From NCBI RefSeq assembly GCF_964204645.1, contig NC_134031.1, positions 14,684,307 through 14,748,306 of the forward strand: a stretch of DNA of 64,000 bases, written 5' to 3'. A program made the translations under genes and the position numbers. Position 1 is the first letter of the stretch, and every line of letters begins with the position of its first letter. The notes under the pieces are model-generated. The model ran no database searches. It was not told the origin of the DNA and worked only from the letters and a program-made list of their open reading frames with translations. This document shows, piece after piece, positions 11,615-22,680 of this stretch. Origin of the DNA: Tubulanus polymorphus (lineage: Eukaryota > Nemertea > Palaeonemertea > Tubulaniformes > Tubulanidae).

Positions 11615-11770
11615 CACAGTTCCACAGTTTTACGAGCCGGTTCCACAACTCTGCCGAACCATAAGTTGTCAGTTAAAATTTGACTCTAAAATAAAACATA
11701 GAAAACGAACTTGTTCTAACTGATTAGAGTCAAATTTAACGCAGAACTGTGATGGAATTGAGTCCTCGTT
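11615..11770. mobile_element. Foldback repeat, CCACAGTT/AGTTAAAATTTGACTC family
   Basis: The left arm has CCACAGTT and GTTAAAATTTGACTCTAA. The right arm has the inverse, TTAGAGTCAAATTTAACGCA then GAACTGTGATGGAA. The arms are about 40-50 bp. This is the same family as 14212-14440. From 11771 to 13675 I see no gene apart from the dispersed motif listed separately. Confidence 0.6.
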
Positions 11771-12821
11771 TGGTATTCCTAGGTCAGGAACCGGTTCCAC
11801 TGTTCGGGTTAAAACCTTTCACGCAGACTAAATTGCGTGAGAAATGAACGGTTTATCAACCAAACAAGAGCGACTACTTGCGACTTATTCAGTCTAAAAT
11901 CATATCGAATGATAATATATTAGCCTGAAGAATTAAGGGTGGTAGGAGCTCCTCCCGAAATATTTCTGATGTTTTAAATACACGCTTTTAGTCTTTCAAC
12001 AATAGTTGGATTTTAGATTTTTTGTTTCATCACCGATATTGTGATCATACTGATTCAAGATCAAAATATTCTAAACCCAAAGATACTCTAGATGAGCTTT
12101 AACATATGTTGATGTGACCAGAGAAATGTAATGAGACACTTCCCTGATGTGGCAAATGAAACTTTCACGCGTTCCCAGCGTTGGTAAGAACACTTCCAAA
12201 AACTTTGTTTTGCATTCCGTGAGAAAAACTATCAGAACTTTAAAAGTTGATAAAACGAACAGAGATGAAAAGACGCCAAAATAAAGTGCTTCGGCCTCAG
12301 AAAGTTCTTTATGCTCATACACCTTTAATTAGATTAATTGTATGATCTTACTCTGATCCTTCCCACCCCTCTCCGGTTGAAATGAAGTGCTTGTCTGTTG
12401 TTCAATTAAGGAAAACCCCACAATCATGAAACAAACTCACAAGAGAGTATATAGTGACGTTTTTAGACTTAATTCTATTCAATCAGCCATTTTCAAAACT
12501 ATGAGATTAGTGACGTTTAGACTAAATTCTATCATCATTTTTTTTCTGAACTTAGAGAGTAGTGACGTTTGGAGTCAATTCTATGAGACATTTTGTTAAA
12601 AATCAAGAGAGTCCAATTCAATTCCTTCTTCAAACGAAAATTTATCGAATGCATTGAATAAACTTATATTTGAATAGTGACCTCGTTGGTCTGGAACAAA
12701 TGTTAAAAAAATGAATACATAGTTGACTAACCTCCATACACCCAGACGTGGAGTAAAGATTATATAGAGTAAAACTCTGTACATACAAAGTTAAAAGATT
12801 AAAGATAATTTATTTTCTTTA

Positions 12822-12885
12822 CTGATGATGGTTTCTAAGCAGATTAACCGAAACATTCATGTCTATTAGATTTGGATTCTTGGTA
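12822..12885 (+). repeat. CTGATGA-hairpin-GAAAC dispersed motif
   Basis: CTGATGA is followed by a hairpin with arms GGTT/AACC and then GAAAC. The downstream sequence (TTCATGTCTATTAGATTTGG) resembles that following the copies at 37.74 and 21.3 kb, suggesting the 3' part of a dispersed element. Confidence 0.5.
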
Positions 12886-13674
12886 TAGATGGATAGACTT
12901 CGTTTTTACAATTTTAGATTTGTATAGGCTTTTTAAGTATAATTTCAAACAAATTTCGCTAATTCACTTCATACCTTGATGATCAATATTTACGATGAGG
13001 ACGACGACGACGACGGGATGACCGAGATTCGTTTCGTGTAAATCCTACGCGCTTCTCTACGTCGAAACTGTAAATAGGAGTTCGGGCTAAAATGTTTGAA
13101 GGATACGGCGTCGTCGCACGCGCGTTGGAGGAGCCAGCGGTAAACTTCTCACACGGGACTCATTATTGACAGGCGACACGATCACTAAGCGTGTTATTAT
13201 CGGACTGAGACACGCCCACTAAACATTGTCCGATAAAGAGACACGCACGCCTGATTGACAGGCAGACACGAGAGCCAGGGTCCCGCCAACATCCATCCAC
13301 TCAAATACACACACACGCATCCATTACCGAATTTATTTCTAATAGTTTCGCAATGAAAGTCGATTTATTTACGGAGAATCTGAACGAAAATTGCCGATTC
13401 TGATATTACGGTAGACTAGGACTTTTTTCAAAATTTTTCGTCAAATGAAAAGCATTCCCGAGAAATGAAATTGAATCTAAAGGGTTTTATTCATATGCTG
13501 TGTTTTTTGCAGCTGATCTGATTTACTTAAAGATCAAAGTCGTCAACATTGATTCATAAATCATCGTTGTCACCATCGATTAGACAGTCAGCCAATCAGA
13601 ACAAAGTATCAGCCCACAGATCAGCATCAGCAGCCAGCCCGCTCTCTCCATCACTCAGACACCGTATCAATTAC

Positions 13675-13675
<1 letters not shown>

Positions 13676-13756
<81 letters not shown>
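13676..13756. repeat. (CTG)n array, about 27 units
   Basis: An uninterrupted CTG/GCT tract. It reads as poly-Ala in one plus-strand frame, but that frame has no other protein-like feature. Confidence 0.97.
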
Positions 13757-13757
<1 letters not shown>

Positions 13758-13844
13758 ATCCGACCATAGAAGTGTAAACTGAAAATCAGTTCGGATCAGA
13801 TTCGTTGAATCCAGTTTCTCGTTAAGTTGTCAGATGAGGTTTGA

Positions 13845-14112
13845 CTCTTCAGAGTCATATAATTGAAAATGAACTAATGTGACTCTATGGAGTCAGAGTA
13901 ATTGAAAATGAAGTCATTCAACTCTATGGAGTCAGAGTAATTGAATATGAACTTATTTCGATCTATGGAATTAAAACAATTAAAAATATAGTAATTCGAC
14001 TTCATGGAGTCAGAGTAATTGAAAATAAACTAATTTGACTCTATGGAGTTAAAATAGTTGAAAATGAACTAATTTGACTCTATGGAGTCAGAGTAATTGA
14101 AAATGCACTGTA
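13845..14112. repeat. ~46-bp minisatellite, about six copies
   Basis: The unit contains GACTCTATGGAGTCAGAGTA followed by ATTGAAAATGAACTAATTT. Each copy includes the perfect palindrome GACTC-TATG-GAGTC (hairpin potential). Copies diverge by a few substitutions and one or two short indels. Confidence 0.9.
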
Positions 14113-14211
14113 TTGACTCAAGTGTTCTTGAAACAGGGAATAATCCCTCATTTGATCGATTCTTCGATTTAATTTGATTTGAATTGATGTCCTCTATAAA
14201 CTTGCTGTGAA

Positions 14212-14440
14212 CGAAACTGGATCCAGTTCCACGGTTGTGAGTTGAAGAGTTAACCTCGAGTTAAAATTAGTTGATTTTCAAGGAGTTAACTCTGAGTTGA
14301 ATCATGGACTCTAGGAAAGGATCCTGGGTCCAGCTCCACAGTTCTGAGTTAAGATTTGACCCTGGGTTAAAACATTGAAAATGAACTAACTTTAACTCAG
14401 AGTTAACTCTAACTCACAACTGTGGAACTGGGTCCAGGGG
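14212..14440. mobile_element. Foldback MITE-like repeat, CTGGATCCAGTTCCAC family
   Basis: Two inward-facing segments. The right one (14325-14440) is the clearest: GGTCCAGCTCCACAGTTCTG at left is inverted as CAACTGTGGAACTGGGTCCA at right, with AACTCAGAGTTAACTC between. The left part is another, more decayed copy of the same ends. This gives the consensus TIR for the family that also forms the CAGTTCCACAG arrays elsewhere. From 14441 to 15381 nothing else is seen except a short GATATGATAT repeat at 14477-14507. Confidence 0.65.
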
Positions 14441-15381
14441 ATTTAGATTCTAAAATCGGAAGTCCGCGAATATAGTTGATATGATATGATTGATATGATA
14501 CGATATGATTACGATTTATTTCCAAAAGGCTTTTCTACAATGAATAAACACACTAGAGATGTATTGATATTAGATATAGCACTGCTTTGAAGCAACATGA
14601 ATCGGTAGGCTTGAACATGAAAGCAGCCCTAGAAGAAAAACTAAAATGTAATAAGGAAAGGAAGAAAAAACGACATGATACGGACCATAATACAACGTAA
14701 CCGTTTACTGGTATGCATATATATAAGAGTGGGAATATCGGTAAACAAGAGAATTTTTGAGCCTTTTTTTCTAAACGAATGCAGTTTTTTGATTATTTTT
14801 GACGCCGTCAAAACCGCTACAATAATGTCTATATAAATTCATAGCTAGGATGCGCTATAAACGGGGTTCTGCGTGAGTCAATGTGCTCTTCTACGTCATC
14901 GATATTGGCGCTTAAAAGTAACAATTGCAGTAATTTTGTGAATTTTGGCGTTTATTTTGTGATACTATACATTTCATAACTCTTATTATATTATGATAAA
15001 TTTCAATAACAACTTTTGAGAGGATGCACATCTATATATCGGGGCTAGACTGGTTTCCGATCAATTCAATTCAAATATTGATATATTCAAATTCAAAATA
15101 ACTTTATTGATCCTTTATATGAGATAAGGTATATCATATTATTTATTGTCGACAATATTAAGTAATAAATGTGTTGCTTTTCGAGGCGTCAACAAACTTT
15201 CAACTTCAGTTTTCTTGTTTATATCTATACTTATATAGTTGGATGATCTGTCGAATTTCTATATGAAATCGAAATAAACAATTGGATTCTATCCTGTTGT
15301 TAGCAAGTAACAAATAGGTTAGTAAGACATCCACATTTTTCGCAACTTATCACAATTTGGCCAATTATCAGTTAGCCTATC

Positions 15382-15701
15382 CAGTGGCGGATTAAGAATT
15401 CCATGGAGGGGGTGCACAAATCCAAATGGGGGGTCTGGAAAATTTCATTTTTTTAATTAGACGTGCGGAGATGCGTTCTGGGCACCATCAGATACGATTA
15501 AACTAGCAATTTGAATAGTGATTTTCACACATTTCATGAACGATGTACTGTCGAAAAAAAGCGCTGGTTATTGTAAACGACGACACCAGCTTACACAATT
15601 TCAGGAATTTTTCACATGCTTGTCTTCGTTCTCACGGAGAGGTCAGTCCATAAAAAATGTGCGAGGACTTGCCCCATGTGCACCCCCTGGCTCCGCCGCT
15701 G
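15382..15701. mobile_element. 320-bp MITE, CAGTGGCGGA ends, CTATC duplication
   Basis: The left end is CAGTGGCGGATTAAG with GGGGGTGCAC further in. The right end is the inverse: GTGCACCCCCTGGCTCCGCCGCTG (in two pieces, GTGCACCCCC then GGCTCCGCCGCTG). The element is flanked by CTATC at 15377-15381 and 15702-15706, a 5-bp target-site duplication. No transposase is encoded. The CAG...CTG ends suggest a hAT-like relative, but hAT duplications are usually 8 bp, so the class is uncertain. Confidence 0.75.
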
Positions 15702-15706
15702 CTATC

Positions 15707-17075
15707 GCTAATTAAATAAAATACGAAAATAAATCTAAAAACTCTACAACAAGTGATAATTGATTTCGCCATCTCCTCTTCCGTCTTTTTCAGTTTGTAC
15801 AATAGGACAGCTCCGAGGATAGGGCGACTTTTTACATTTTGTTGTAACTTTTTGTACAAAAAATACAGAATACATCGCGATAAGAATTTCATGGCAATTC
15901 ACACGATAAGCAATACGCAAACAGGTCGGCTGTTGTCTAAAACGAGAGTGAGCATCTAAACTAAGATAGATTTTTAAAAAACTGTTCGATGGCTAGACTC
16001 CTAGGTGGCAGCAGCTGCGGTAGCGTCATATCCAATGTCGACTGGGGAAGGGGGAGGCAATGAGGGTTCGAAAGAAGCCACAAACCTTTGCATGTTTGCG
16101 AATAGTCGGTTCCGAGGCCGGTCCCATTAATACGCTGATGAAGAATGGATCAAGTTCGGATGTGTAGTAGTAAGGGGAACTTCCGTTAGATGGCGTATTC
16201 GTCGAACCCGGTACACGTTACAACCGGCCGCCTAAAATATCGATACCGGTAACAAAATCGTCTCTTAGTTCCCTTAGAATGTTGCCCTCTTAAGAATTCT
16301 TGCAGTATCAGCAATCTCAGGTGATATTGATCATTTGGAAAATCTGACACGAAAATGTTTGAATCTATTTCTAACTACTATTTGACTAAGAATTATCGGG
16401 AAGAAAATGAAAAAAACGAAAGATAAAATCTGATATCTATATATCGTTTCTATGTAACAATTGTATGAACAATATATCGATAGTGGTGCTGCTACACTGT
16501 CGGCCGATGTAAATTTGGCTTGCAATTGAGGATCTTATGTCGAGTGTCCAATAATAAAAGAAAGATGAAGAATAATCAGGATAGTTAATGATCGAAGAAT
16601 CTTCGAAGTTTTCAAGTCATCTGTGAAAGTGTTGATTTCTTATATAGAAAATCATATCAAGGACTTTTTCTACGAAATGTGTCAATTTTACCAGGCGTCC
16701 AAAGAGCCTTGGTCTTAAATGTAAAACGCTTTTATGAAATGAATTATCACTTCGTGTACGAATCGCATGTGCTGAATTTGAATAGCAGCAAAACGTTTCA
16801 ATCTATTCTTAACTTTGTTTTGACTCGAAATGCGCACTCGCAGCAACAACAGGATGAATTCTAAATGATTTGACGAAATCTATCTCCGTCTTGACTCGAA
16901 CACATTGAAACCACCGGATGTTAATTCTAAATCCACAGAAACCACGGAAGAGTTCATTTCAAACTAACGCGTATGATTCGTTGAATTACGCATTGAAGTG
17001 TTAATTGAATACATAATAAGTACAAAATCAGGTGGTTGAAGCAACATTTCTCTCGCTCGCTCGCTCTGCTACAAG
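15707..17075. other. Intergenic, no gene seen
   Basis: AT-rich DNA with short random frames. A T/C-rich stretch (CTCGCTCGCTCGCTC) immediately precedes the ATG at 17076 and could be a 5' UTR or a pyrimidine tract ahead of an ACAAG acceptor. Confidence 0.4.
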
Positions 17076-18047
17076 ATGCAGCACTATCGTCAAGAGACCC
17101 AGCAATTATACCATATCGAGGGCCGCTCACACGCCGATACGGAGCCGACCTTCCGCAGCCGGGCGTCAACTTGGCATTCGACTGAACGTTTGGAACAGGC
17201 AAGAAGAAATGTAGATATGAGATTGAAACGGCAACACTTGCACCAAGCGGATTTGCTGTCGGTTCCGTGCAACGGAAATTCGATGTCGTGTTTGAGAAAT
17301 TCAACTGCGATTTCTAGGAGTCACTCGGTTCTGGATGACACCCTCCGCTCACAGAAACACAATATTGGACGTGTAGTCCCGTCGGCGTCCGAACTGCACA
17401 GGTCACAGAAATCGCCGCCGTACATTTTCGACGAAAACGAACGCCGACGTTTGCAAAAGGAACTTGAACGTTTAGAATCGCAGGTGGCGCTACAATCGTC
17501 TTCTAGTCCGGAGAACTCACCCGTGACGCCGTTCGGTATAAAGTCTCCACTTCCGCCGATCGGAACGAAGACAACGCAGGAGAAAATGCGCCACCTACCG
17601 GAAATATATGTGCACAGTCCGACTGTAAATAAAGTCAGGTCAGTCAGGTCTCAAGCGTCCGATGGCATCGATTCACCGGTTACTCTGGGTGATATATCAG
17701 AATCGCCCCTAATAGAGCGACGTAAGCAACACCGGAGAAATGGGAATAACAATTCAAAGAAATTCGAGAATCGTCAAGAAAATGTGAATTACACCGCTAA
17801 AGAAAAGCAGCACGAAGCACATGTGAAACTTCCCGCACCCGGAAACGTATCGCCTGACACTGAAACTGCAGCGAAAATACACGCCAGAAAAATGAACAAA
17901 CGACAAGACGATCGTAAACTGTTGGCATTTCTGCGGTCGGCACAGGCTCGCAGACGACCGGCTGAGTGTCACCATAGCGAAGACCAGATAATGTTCGTTT
18001 GTTGCGATTACGTACGATTTTACAATTTTATCGAAAATGAGTTCTGA
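17076..18047 (+). CDS. Uncharacterised 323-aa basic, disordered protein
   Basis: The longest non-repetitive open frame in the window, from ATG 17076 to TGA 18045-18047. I do not recognise the family. The product is rich in Arg, Ser, Gln and His, with no signal peptide or membrane segment. Residues 120-140 (NERRRLQKELERLESQV) look like a short coiled coil. Residues 141-165 are a Ser/Pro-rich linker with SPENSPVTP-type proline-directed phosphorylation sites, and further SP/TP sites follow near 181, 200, 210 and 259. Residues 264-297 form a basic, probably helical stretch (AKIHARKMNKRQDD, then KLLAFLRSAQARRR). Codon use is varied and the sequence is unlike the surrounding AT-rich DNA. It may be a single-exon gene or a large exon: an ACAAG just before the ATG could act as a splice acceptor. 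A chance frame of this length is unlikely but not excluded. Confidence 0.6.
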   Translation: MQHYRQETQQLYHIEGRSHADTEPTFRSRASTWHSTERLEQARRNVDMRLKRQHLHQADLLSVPCNGNSMSCLRNSTAISRSHSVLDDTLRSQKHNIGRVVPSASELHRSQKSPPYIFDENERRRLQKELERLESQVALQSSSSPENSPVTPFGIKSPLPPIGTKTTQEKMRHLPEIYVHSPTVNKVRSVRSQASDGIDSPVTLGDISESPLIERRKQHRRNGNNNSKKFENRQENVNYTAKEKQHEAHVKLPAPGNVSPDTETAAKIHARKMNKRQDDRKLLAFLRSAQARRRPAECHHSEDQIMFVCCDYVRFYNFIENEF

Positions 18048-18310
18048 ACTGTAACTCATCCGATTGTGACCTAAGAATCATAAGAATGACTTAAAATTCG
18101 TTTTGAAGTTTTGTAATGAGATATTTAAGACTTCTGCTGCTATTCTGCTGAAGAAGCATGAATCAGTTAATTTCTAATATCGATTTTTAACGACACTGAG
18201 ATTTCTGCGGGTTTTTGAATGGCTTGATTTGTATATATTTCTACTGTTTACACAATCGATGAGTTGATTATGATATTCATGATTATTTTTCAAATGCAAG
18301 GGGCTTGTCG

Positions 18311-18398
18311 TATAGACTGGTATTAACTTGAGCCTGGGGCTAAGTCAATTGACAATGAATTAGGTTAACCCTTTGGTTACATCAATACCAGTCTAGAC
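18311..18398. mobile_element. Small foldback, AGACTGGTATT ends
   Basis: TATAGACTGGTATTAACTTG at left is inverted as GGTTACATCAATACCAGTCT at right (about 12-14 bp of good pairing), enclosing about 50 bp. It is probably a very short MITE. Confidence 0.5.
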
Positions 18399-18512
18399 AG
18401 CCGTGTCCATTTGTCGGTACAGCCGTCTTAGGAGGCTTGGGGGATGTCCTATTATTATGTAGGACAGGCAAATTGACAATTATATTATTACAACTCTTTG
18501 TATGTATTGCTA

Positions 18513-18745
18513 TGGTGGCTGATTCGGGACACGCAAAAACAAACATTACCGCGCAAAAACCAACTTTTAACGCGCAAAAACCAAATTTTCCGTTTTTGCG
18601 CGCTGCAAAAACGAACTTTAAGCGCGCAAAAACGGAATATTTAGTTTTTGCGCGTTAAAAGTTTGTTTTTGCGAGCAAAAGATTTGTTTCTGCGCGTTTT
18701 CGTGGAGGACGAAAAAAAATTTTACATGTCCCGAATCAGCCACCA
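18513..18745. mobile_element. 233-bp MITE with TA duplication and GCGCAAAAAC internal repeats
   Basis: Perfect terminal inverted repeats: TGGTGGCTGATTCGGGACA at left and TGTCCCGAATCAGCCACCA at right, flanked by TA on both sides, as in Tc1/mariner-like MITEs. The interior is made of GCGCAAAAAC words in both orientations, giving a second, internal layer of palindromy. A related fragment (ATGGCTGATTCGGGCTC) lies at 535-552. Confidence 0.85.
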
Positions 18746-19385
18746 TAGCTAACATATATTGGACATTTAATTGGCATTTTAGGCAGTTGAATATTGGTGT
18801 TTGTACTGAAAAGTTCTTGTTGAAATGGGCTACTAGATCAGGAAGATATATTCACTTAGTTAAATAGTGTTGAAAATGTAGGGAATTTCAAGTAGCCAAA
18901 TATCAAAATAGGTCGAGAAATAGCTGGCTGTCATGTTTAAGTGTATTCAAATAAAATGTGCTAATATCAGTGAATAGAGTCGTGATTATATTAAATGTTT
19001 TATGAGAATTATCATTGGTATAATTTCTGTATATTTCAGTAACTTCTTATGTCGTCATTTTGTTGATGGGTCAAAACTGAGATTAATTATACGAATTAAT
19101 CCCTTTTTAACAACGAACAATATAATATATGAGATCATATACTCAATGCACAATGCTCAATACTATATGCACAATGAACTGTAAATAAAGTTGTGATTAT
19201 AATAAATCTTCATTGTCCCAGATTGCGCGATTGGTTGTTAGTGCGTCGAGTGCGGTAGAATCAATAATCAACCGATTTCAAGTGGACTGTTAAAAAGAAG
19301 ATAAAACTGAGCCGAGGCTTTCTTGACTTAGATTTACTGCTACTCAAGTTTGATCAAAATGAAGCAACTAGATTTCAGCATCCAA
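18746..19385. other. AT-rich intergenic, no gene seen
   Basis: No exon is recognised. AATAAA words at about 18949 and 19182 could serve as poly(A) signals for the 17.1-18.0 kb frame, but they are far from its stop codon. Confidence 0.35.
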
Positions 19386-19866
19386 TTGCACGGTTAAAGA
19401 ATTCCCCAATTCCGCTGTTCAACGATTCCACAGGTACCATGGTTCCACGATTCCACGGTTTCACAGTTCCGCAGTTCACGAATTCTACAATTTTACAGTT
19501 CCGCAATTCCACGCTTCAAGAACTCCACAATTCCACAATTCCACAGTTCCACACTTCAAGATCTCCACAATTCCACAGTTCCACGCTTCAAGAACTCCAC
19601 GATTCCACGGTTACACAGTTCCACAATTCCACGCTTCAAGAACTCCACGATTCCACAGTTACACAATTCCACAGTTCCACGCTTCAAGAACTCCACAATT
19701 CCACAATTCCACAGTTCCACACTTCAAGATCTCCACAATTCCACAGTTCCACGCTTCAAGAACTCCACGATTCCACGGTTACACAGTTCCACAATTCCAC
19801 GCTTCAAGAACTCCACGATTCCACAATTCCACAATTCCACAGTTCCACGGTTCAGTTCAACAATGC
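19386..19866. repeat. TTCCAC satellite with a 168-bp higher-order unit
   Basis: Built from 10-bp words such as ATTCCACAGT, and CTTCAAGAACTCCAC modules. The block beginning AACTCCACAATTCCACAATT at 19521 recurs at 19689, and the following module order is the same, so there is a 168-bp higher-order repeat of about two copies. It reads as an open frame of His-Asn-Ser-Thr-rich residues, which is an artefact of the repeat. Confidence 0.9.
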
Positions 19867-20325
19867 CCTCTAGAGTTGGACAGAAAAATCGTATTTTAAG
19901 GATTCCTAATAATTGACGTTACGCACGCGTTACAAACGTTACAGAATATAATTGAACAATGTATTTATTTGTTTACATAGTAACGACGTTCCAACCGCGA
20001 ACAATCGACTTACTACTTCACAACGGTTCCATGACAACAGCGCTCGAAAAAAATTCATCCGTACATCTTCCGGTACTCCGGGTCATTGACAGACGAGCTG
20101 ACTATCAGTCATATTCAACCGGATAAAGTGCGCGGTTGATTTTACTCCGGGATTTCGGGAAATCACGCGTTTCGTTCAGGTAAGCTTTGACGAAAGATAT
20201 AAAATCACGCAATGATTAAGAAATAGAGTCAGAAATGTTTTGTTGTTGAGATAACCAGTTTATTCAACGTCTTCGCTAGGGATATCTAATTCTGATTCTA
20301 TCTAATGCTATATTGTCATTTTCCG

Positions 20326-20553
20326 TCGATGACTATTAGGATCTAGTCGAAACGTCTGACTAAAACCTCACTAGCTCAAAATCGAAACATTTCAGACTCG
20401 TGGTCTTACTCTTGGAGTTGGATTCTATGCTATCATTACAATAGGAGTATTTCATCAAGATAGCCATCTTCTGGAATACAGCATCTCCGAAGATGAAAAT
20501 ATTGTCGAAACGTTGAATGAACCTACTAGCTCAAGGAAACATCTCAGTCTCTT
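20326..20553 (+). repeat. Two copies of the GTCGAAACGT / CATTTCAGACTC dispersed unit
   Basis: Copy 1 (20326-20402) has TCGATGACTATTAGGATCTA, GTCGAAACGTCTGAC, ACTAGCTCAA and ACATTTCAGACTC. Copy 2 (20488-20553) has GATGAAAATATTGTCGAAAC, GTTGAATGAACC, ACTAGCTCAAGG and ACATCTCAGTCTC. Both match the copy at 10.82-10.9 kb. No gene is seen in 20554-21290. Confidence 0.65.
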
Positions 20554-21295
20554 TTTTGACGTTCGGTATTGTTGGATTTCATATTATCTTCAAAACACGG
20601 CCTCAGAATGTCTCGGAAAGGTGAAATATTTTGCAGGTGCGGATTTCAAGATGCAATGAGAAAGTGCACGGTAAACATAACTTTCAGATTATCACCAGTG
20701 ACATCTCAAACAGACCGGTTTAATTCATTCATCGAAATACATATATTTTGAATCCGTTCAATGGGATCTCAGCCTATGATGAAAAAACATAAAAAACAGT
20801 TAAAAAAACGATTTTACAATATGAAATATCAGTGGGATGACATATCAAACGGGAATCTCGTACACGGAGAACGATATATCGTTACAGCAGCAATATTTTT
20901 AGATATTGATGTGTGCCTTATTCATCATCGCCCCGGTTACAACTCAAACTGCTGCGGTTTCAAAGACACTATTTCAATGATGCTCGTAAATAATTAAAGA
21001 ATTGAACACAGCAGAAATCGAAATGTGCCCTGCTAATGATACGAATAATGCATAAACCATAGATGAGTTTACAGTGTATTTGTTGAGACGGAGAAATTCT
21101 TCATTACCAGAGCGTGGGATACGGAGTGTGGCTGACGTTATCAGTGTCGCTGTATAGCCACTATCAGGAGTGTCGCTGATACTCCGATTGGGACTCACCG
21201 GGATCACTCGTAAATCCAGGCAGGTAGGTCACTAATAGCCTTCAGTAAAAAAACCACGATGTACACAATTTTAAAAGATTTAAATCCAAATACAC

Positions 21296-21440
21296 TACGT
21301 TTCGGACTCACACTACAGATCATCGTCAGGTGTGAAGGAATAAGTGTTGATTGATATAGGGAAGAACATGTTAATGATTAAGTAATTGAGTGAGTAGGTA
21401 TATCAGCGGTTAATAAGGAATGAAGTAACATATTTGAGCT
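21296..21440 (-). repeat. Dispersed element 3' part with CTGACGA...GAAACGT motif (minus)
   Basis: On the minus strand the sequence runs CACACCTGACGATGATCTGT, then GAGTCCGAAACGTAGTGTAT, then GATTTAAATCTTTTAAAATT. This parallels the unit at 37.735-37.86 kb and, more loosely, 10.26-10.38 kb, defining the 3' end of one dispersed family. Confidence 0.55.
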
Positions 21441-21956
21441 AAAAGATTAATTGAAGAAGTCCTACAATTCGAATATTATATGAAATGATTTATTAGACCG
21501 AAATCACAACGTTTCGGCTATTGACTAACAGCCATAATCAGATGGAATGACCAGAACAGAAGTAACGTAGCATATAAACTTACAGGACTTAATCAAAAGC
21601 GATGTGTCGGAATAAAAGTAAACAGAACAAGTGACAAATGAAAAACAACCAAGGGGTACCGTAGAAACCACAAAATTTTATGAACAGTCAGGATGAATAC
21701 AAATATGTAACTAATAAAGTGGAGTAGAAGTGGATGGGGATAGCAGTGTGACACATAGAGACATTAACCAAAATCGAGTAGAGAGTTGATATGTCTAGAT
21801 ATTAATTGATTATGTTGAGAAAAACCATATTTAGATTGGTAGATAAATTGGATTTCGAAAGTTTACAAATAAGGGCTGATAATTCATTAGAACGAAACCA
21901 CTCTAATAAATCATTTCATATAAAATTCGAATTGAGGGACTTCTTCAATAAATGGA
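21441..21956. mobile_element. Inverted-repeat element with internal GAAACGTTG motif
   Basis: Arms of about 54 bp at 21441-21494 and 21902-21956 are inverted copies at about 90% identity; the shared core in the right arm is TCTAATAAATCATTTCATAT then TTCGAATT and GACTTCTTCAAT. Between them, next to the left arm on the minus strand, is CTGATTATGGCTG...AGCCGAAACGTTG. No protein is recognised inside. This is compatible with a non-autonomous foldback or the termini of a decayed retroelement. Confidence 0.6.
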
Positions 21957-22279
21957 TTAGAGTGTTTCATTCGACTACTAAACTTCAGCTAAGCTCAGGT
22001 CGACTCGATCATCTCGTCTGATCGTCGGGAGGAGAGTCTGCGATTTTATCATCGGGAACCTTTCCGACATGAGTTTACTTACGACCGCGACGTATTGATC
22101 GCAGACCCGCGTCTTTACCCTAATTGCGAGGATAGAACGAGTTCTATTTTCTTCGATTCCATCCGATCGTCGTAGCCAATCGGCGGCGAGTTATGCGTCA
22201 CATGACCTTTTGATTCAGCGACAAAAAAGATGAATGAAGTGGTCACGTGTTTACTACCGCTATTCTTACGACTACTTAA

Positions 22280-22680
22280 GTACACCTTTGCGATTGATGT
22301 TATGATCGCTTCATCGCATGGTTTTATCGCATCGTCGTAAAGGTATGCGGTGGCATCCGGAGCCGATTTCATCGCATCATCGTTTCATCGCAACAAATCA
22401 AACATGTTTGATATTTTCGCATGCGATTTTTCCGTGCGATGAAAATCGTAAAGGCGTGCGTGCTACGCTGCCGATGTTCCGAACGCATTTTTTTAGTAGC
22501 CAATCAGAATTAAGTATGAAGCAGTCACATGATGCTCAAAATGGCGGCTCAGTCACGTGAATGAATCCAACTCGAGGCCCTCATAAAAATCGCAGAGGTA
22601 TGCGGGGATGATGCGATTTTCATCGTGTCATCGCATGCGATGGTAAGATGACACGATGATCGCAAAGGTGTGCACACAGT
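22280..22680. mobile_element. ~400-bp palindromic element, ACACCTTTGCGAT ends
   Basis: The left end TACACCTTTGCGATTGATG is inverted at the right as CGATGATCGCAAAGGTGTGC. The interior is dense with CATCGCATG/CATGCGATG palindromes and AAGGTATGCGG-type words. It looks like a non-autonomous DNA transposon with subterminal repeats. No transposase. Target-site duplication not resolved. Confidence 0.6.

Noticed and set aside
13549-13782. Frame with a poly-Ala tract
   Set aside because: Translation of the CTG array at 13676-13756. The 40 preceding residues are Ser/Ala-rich but have no start context or splice support.
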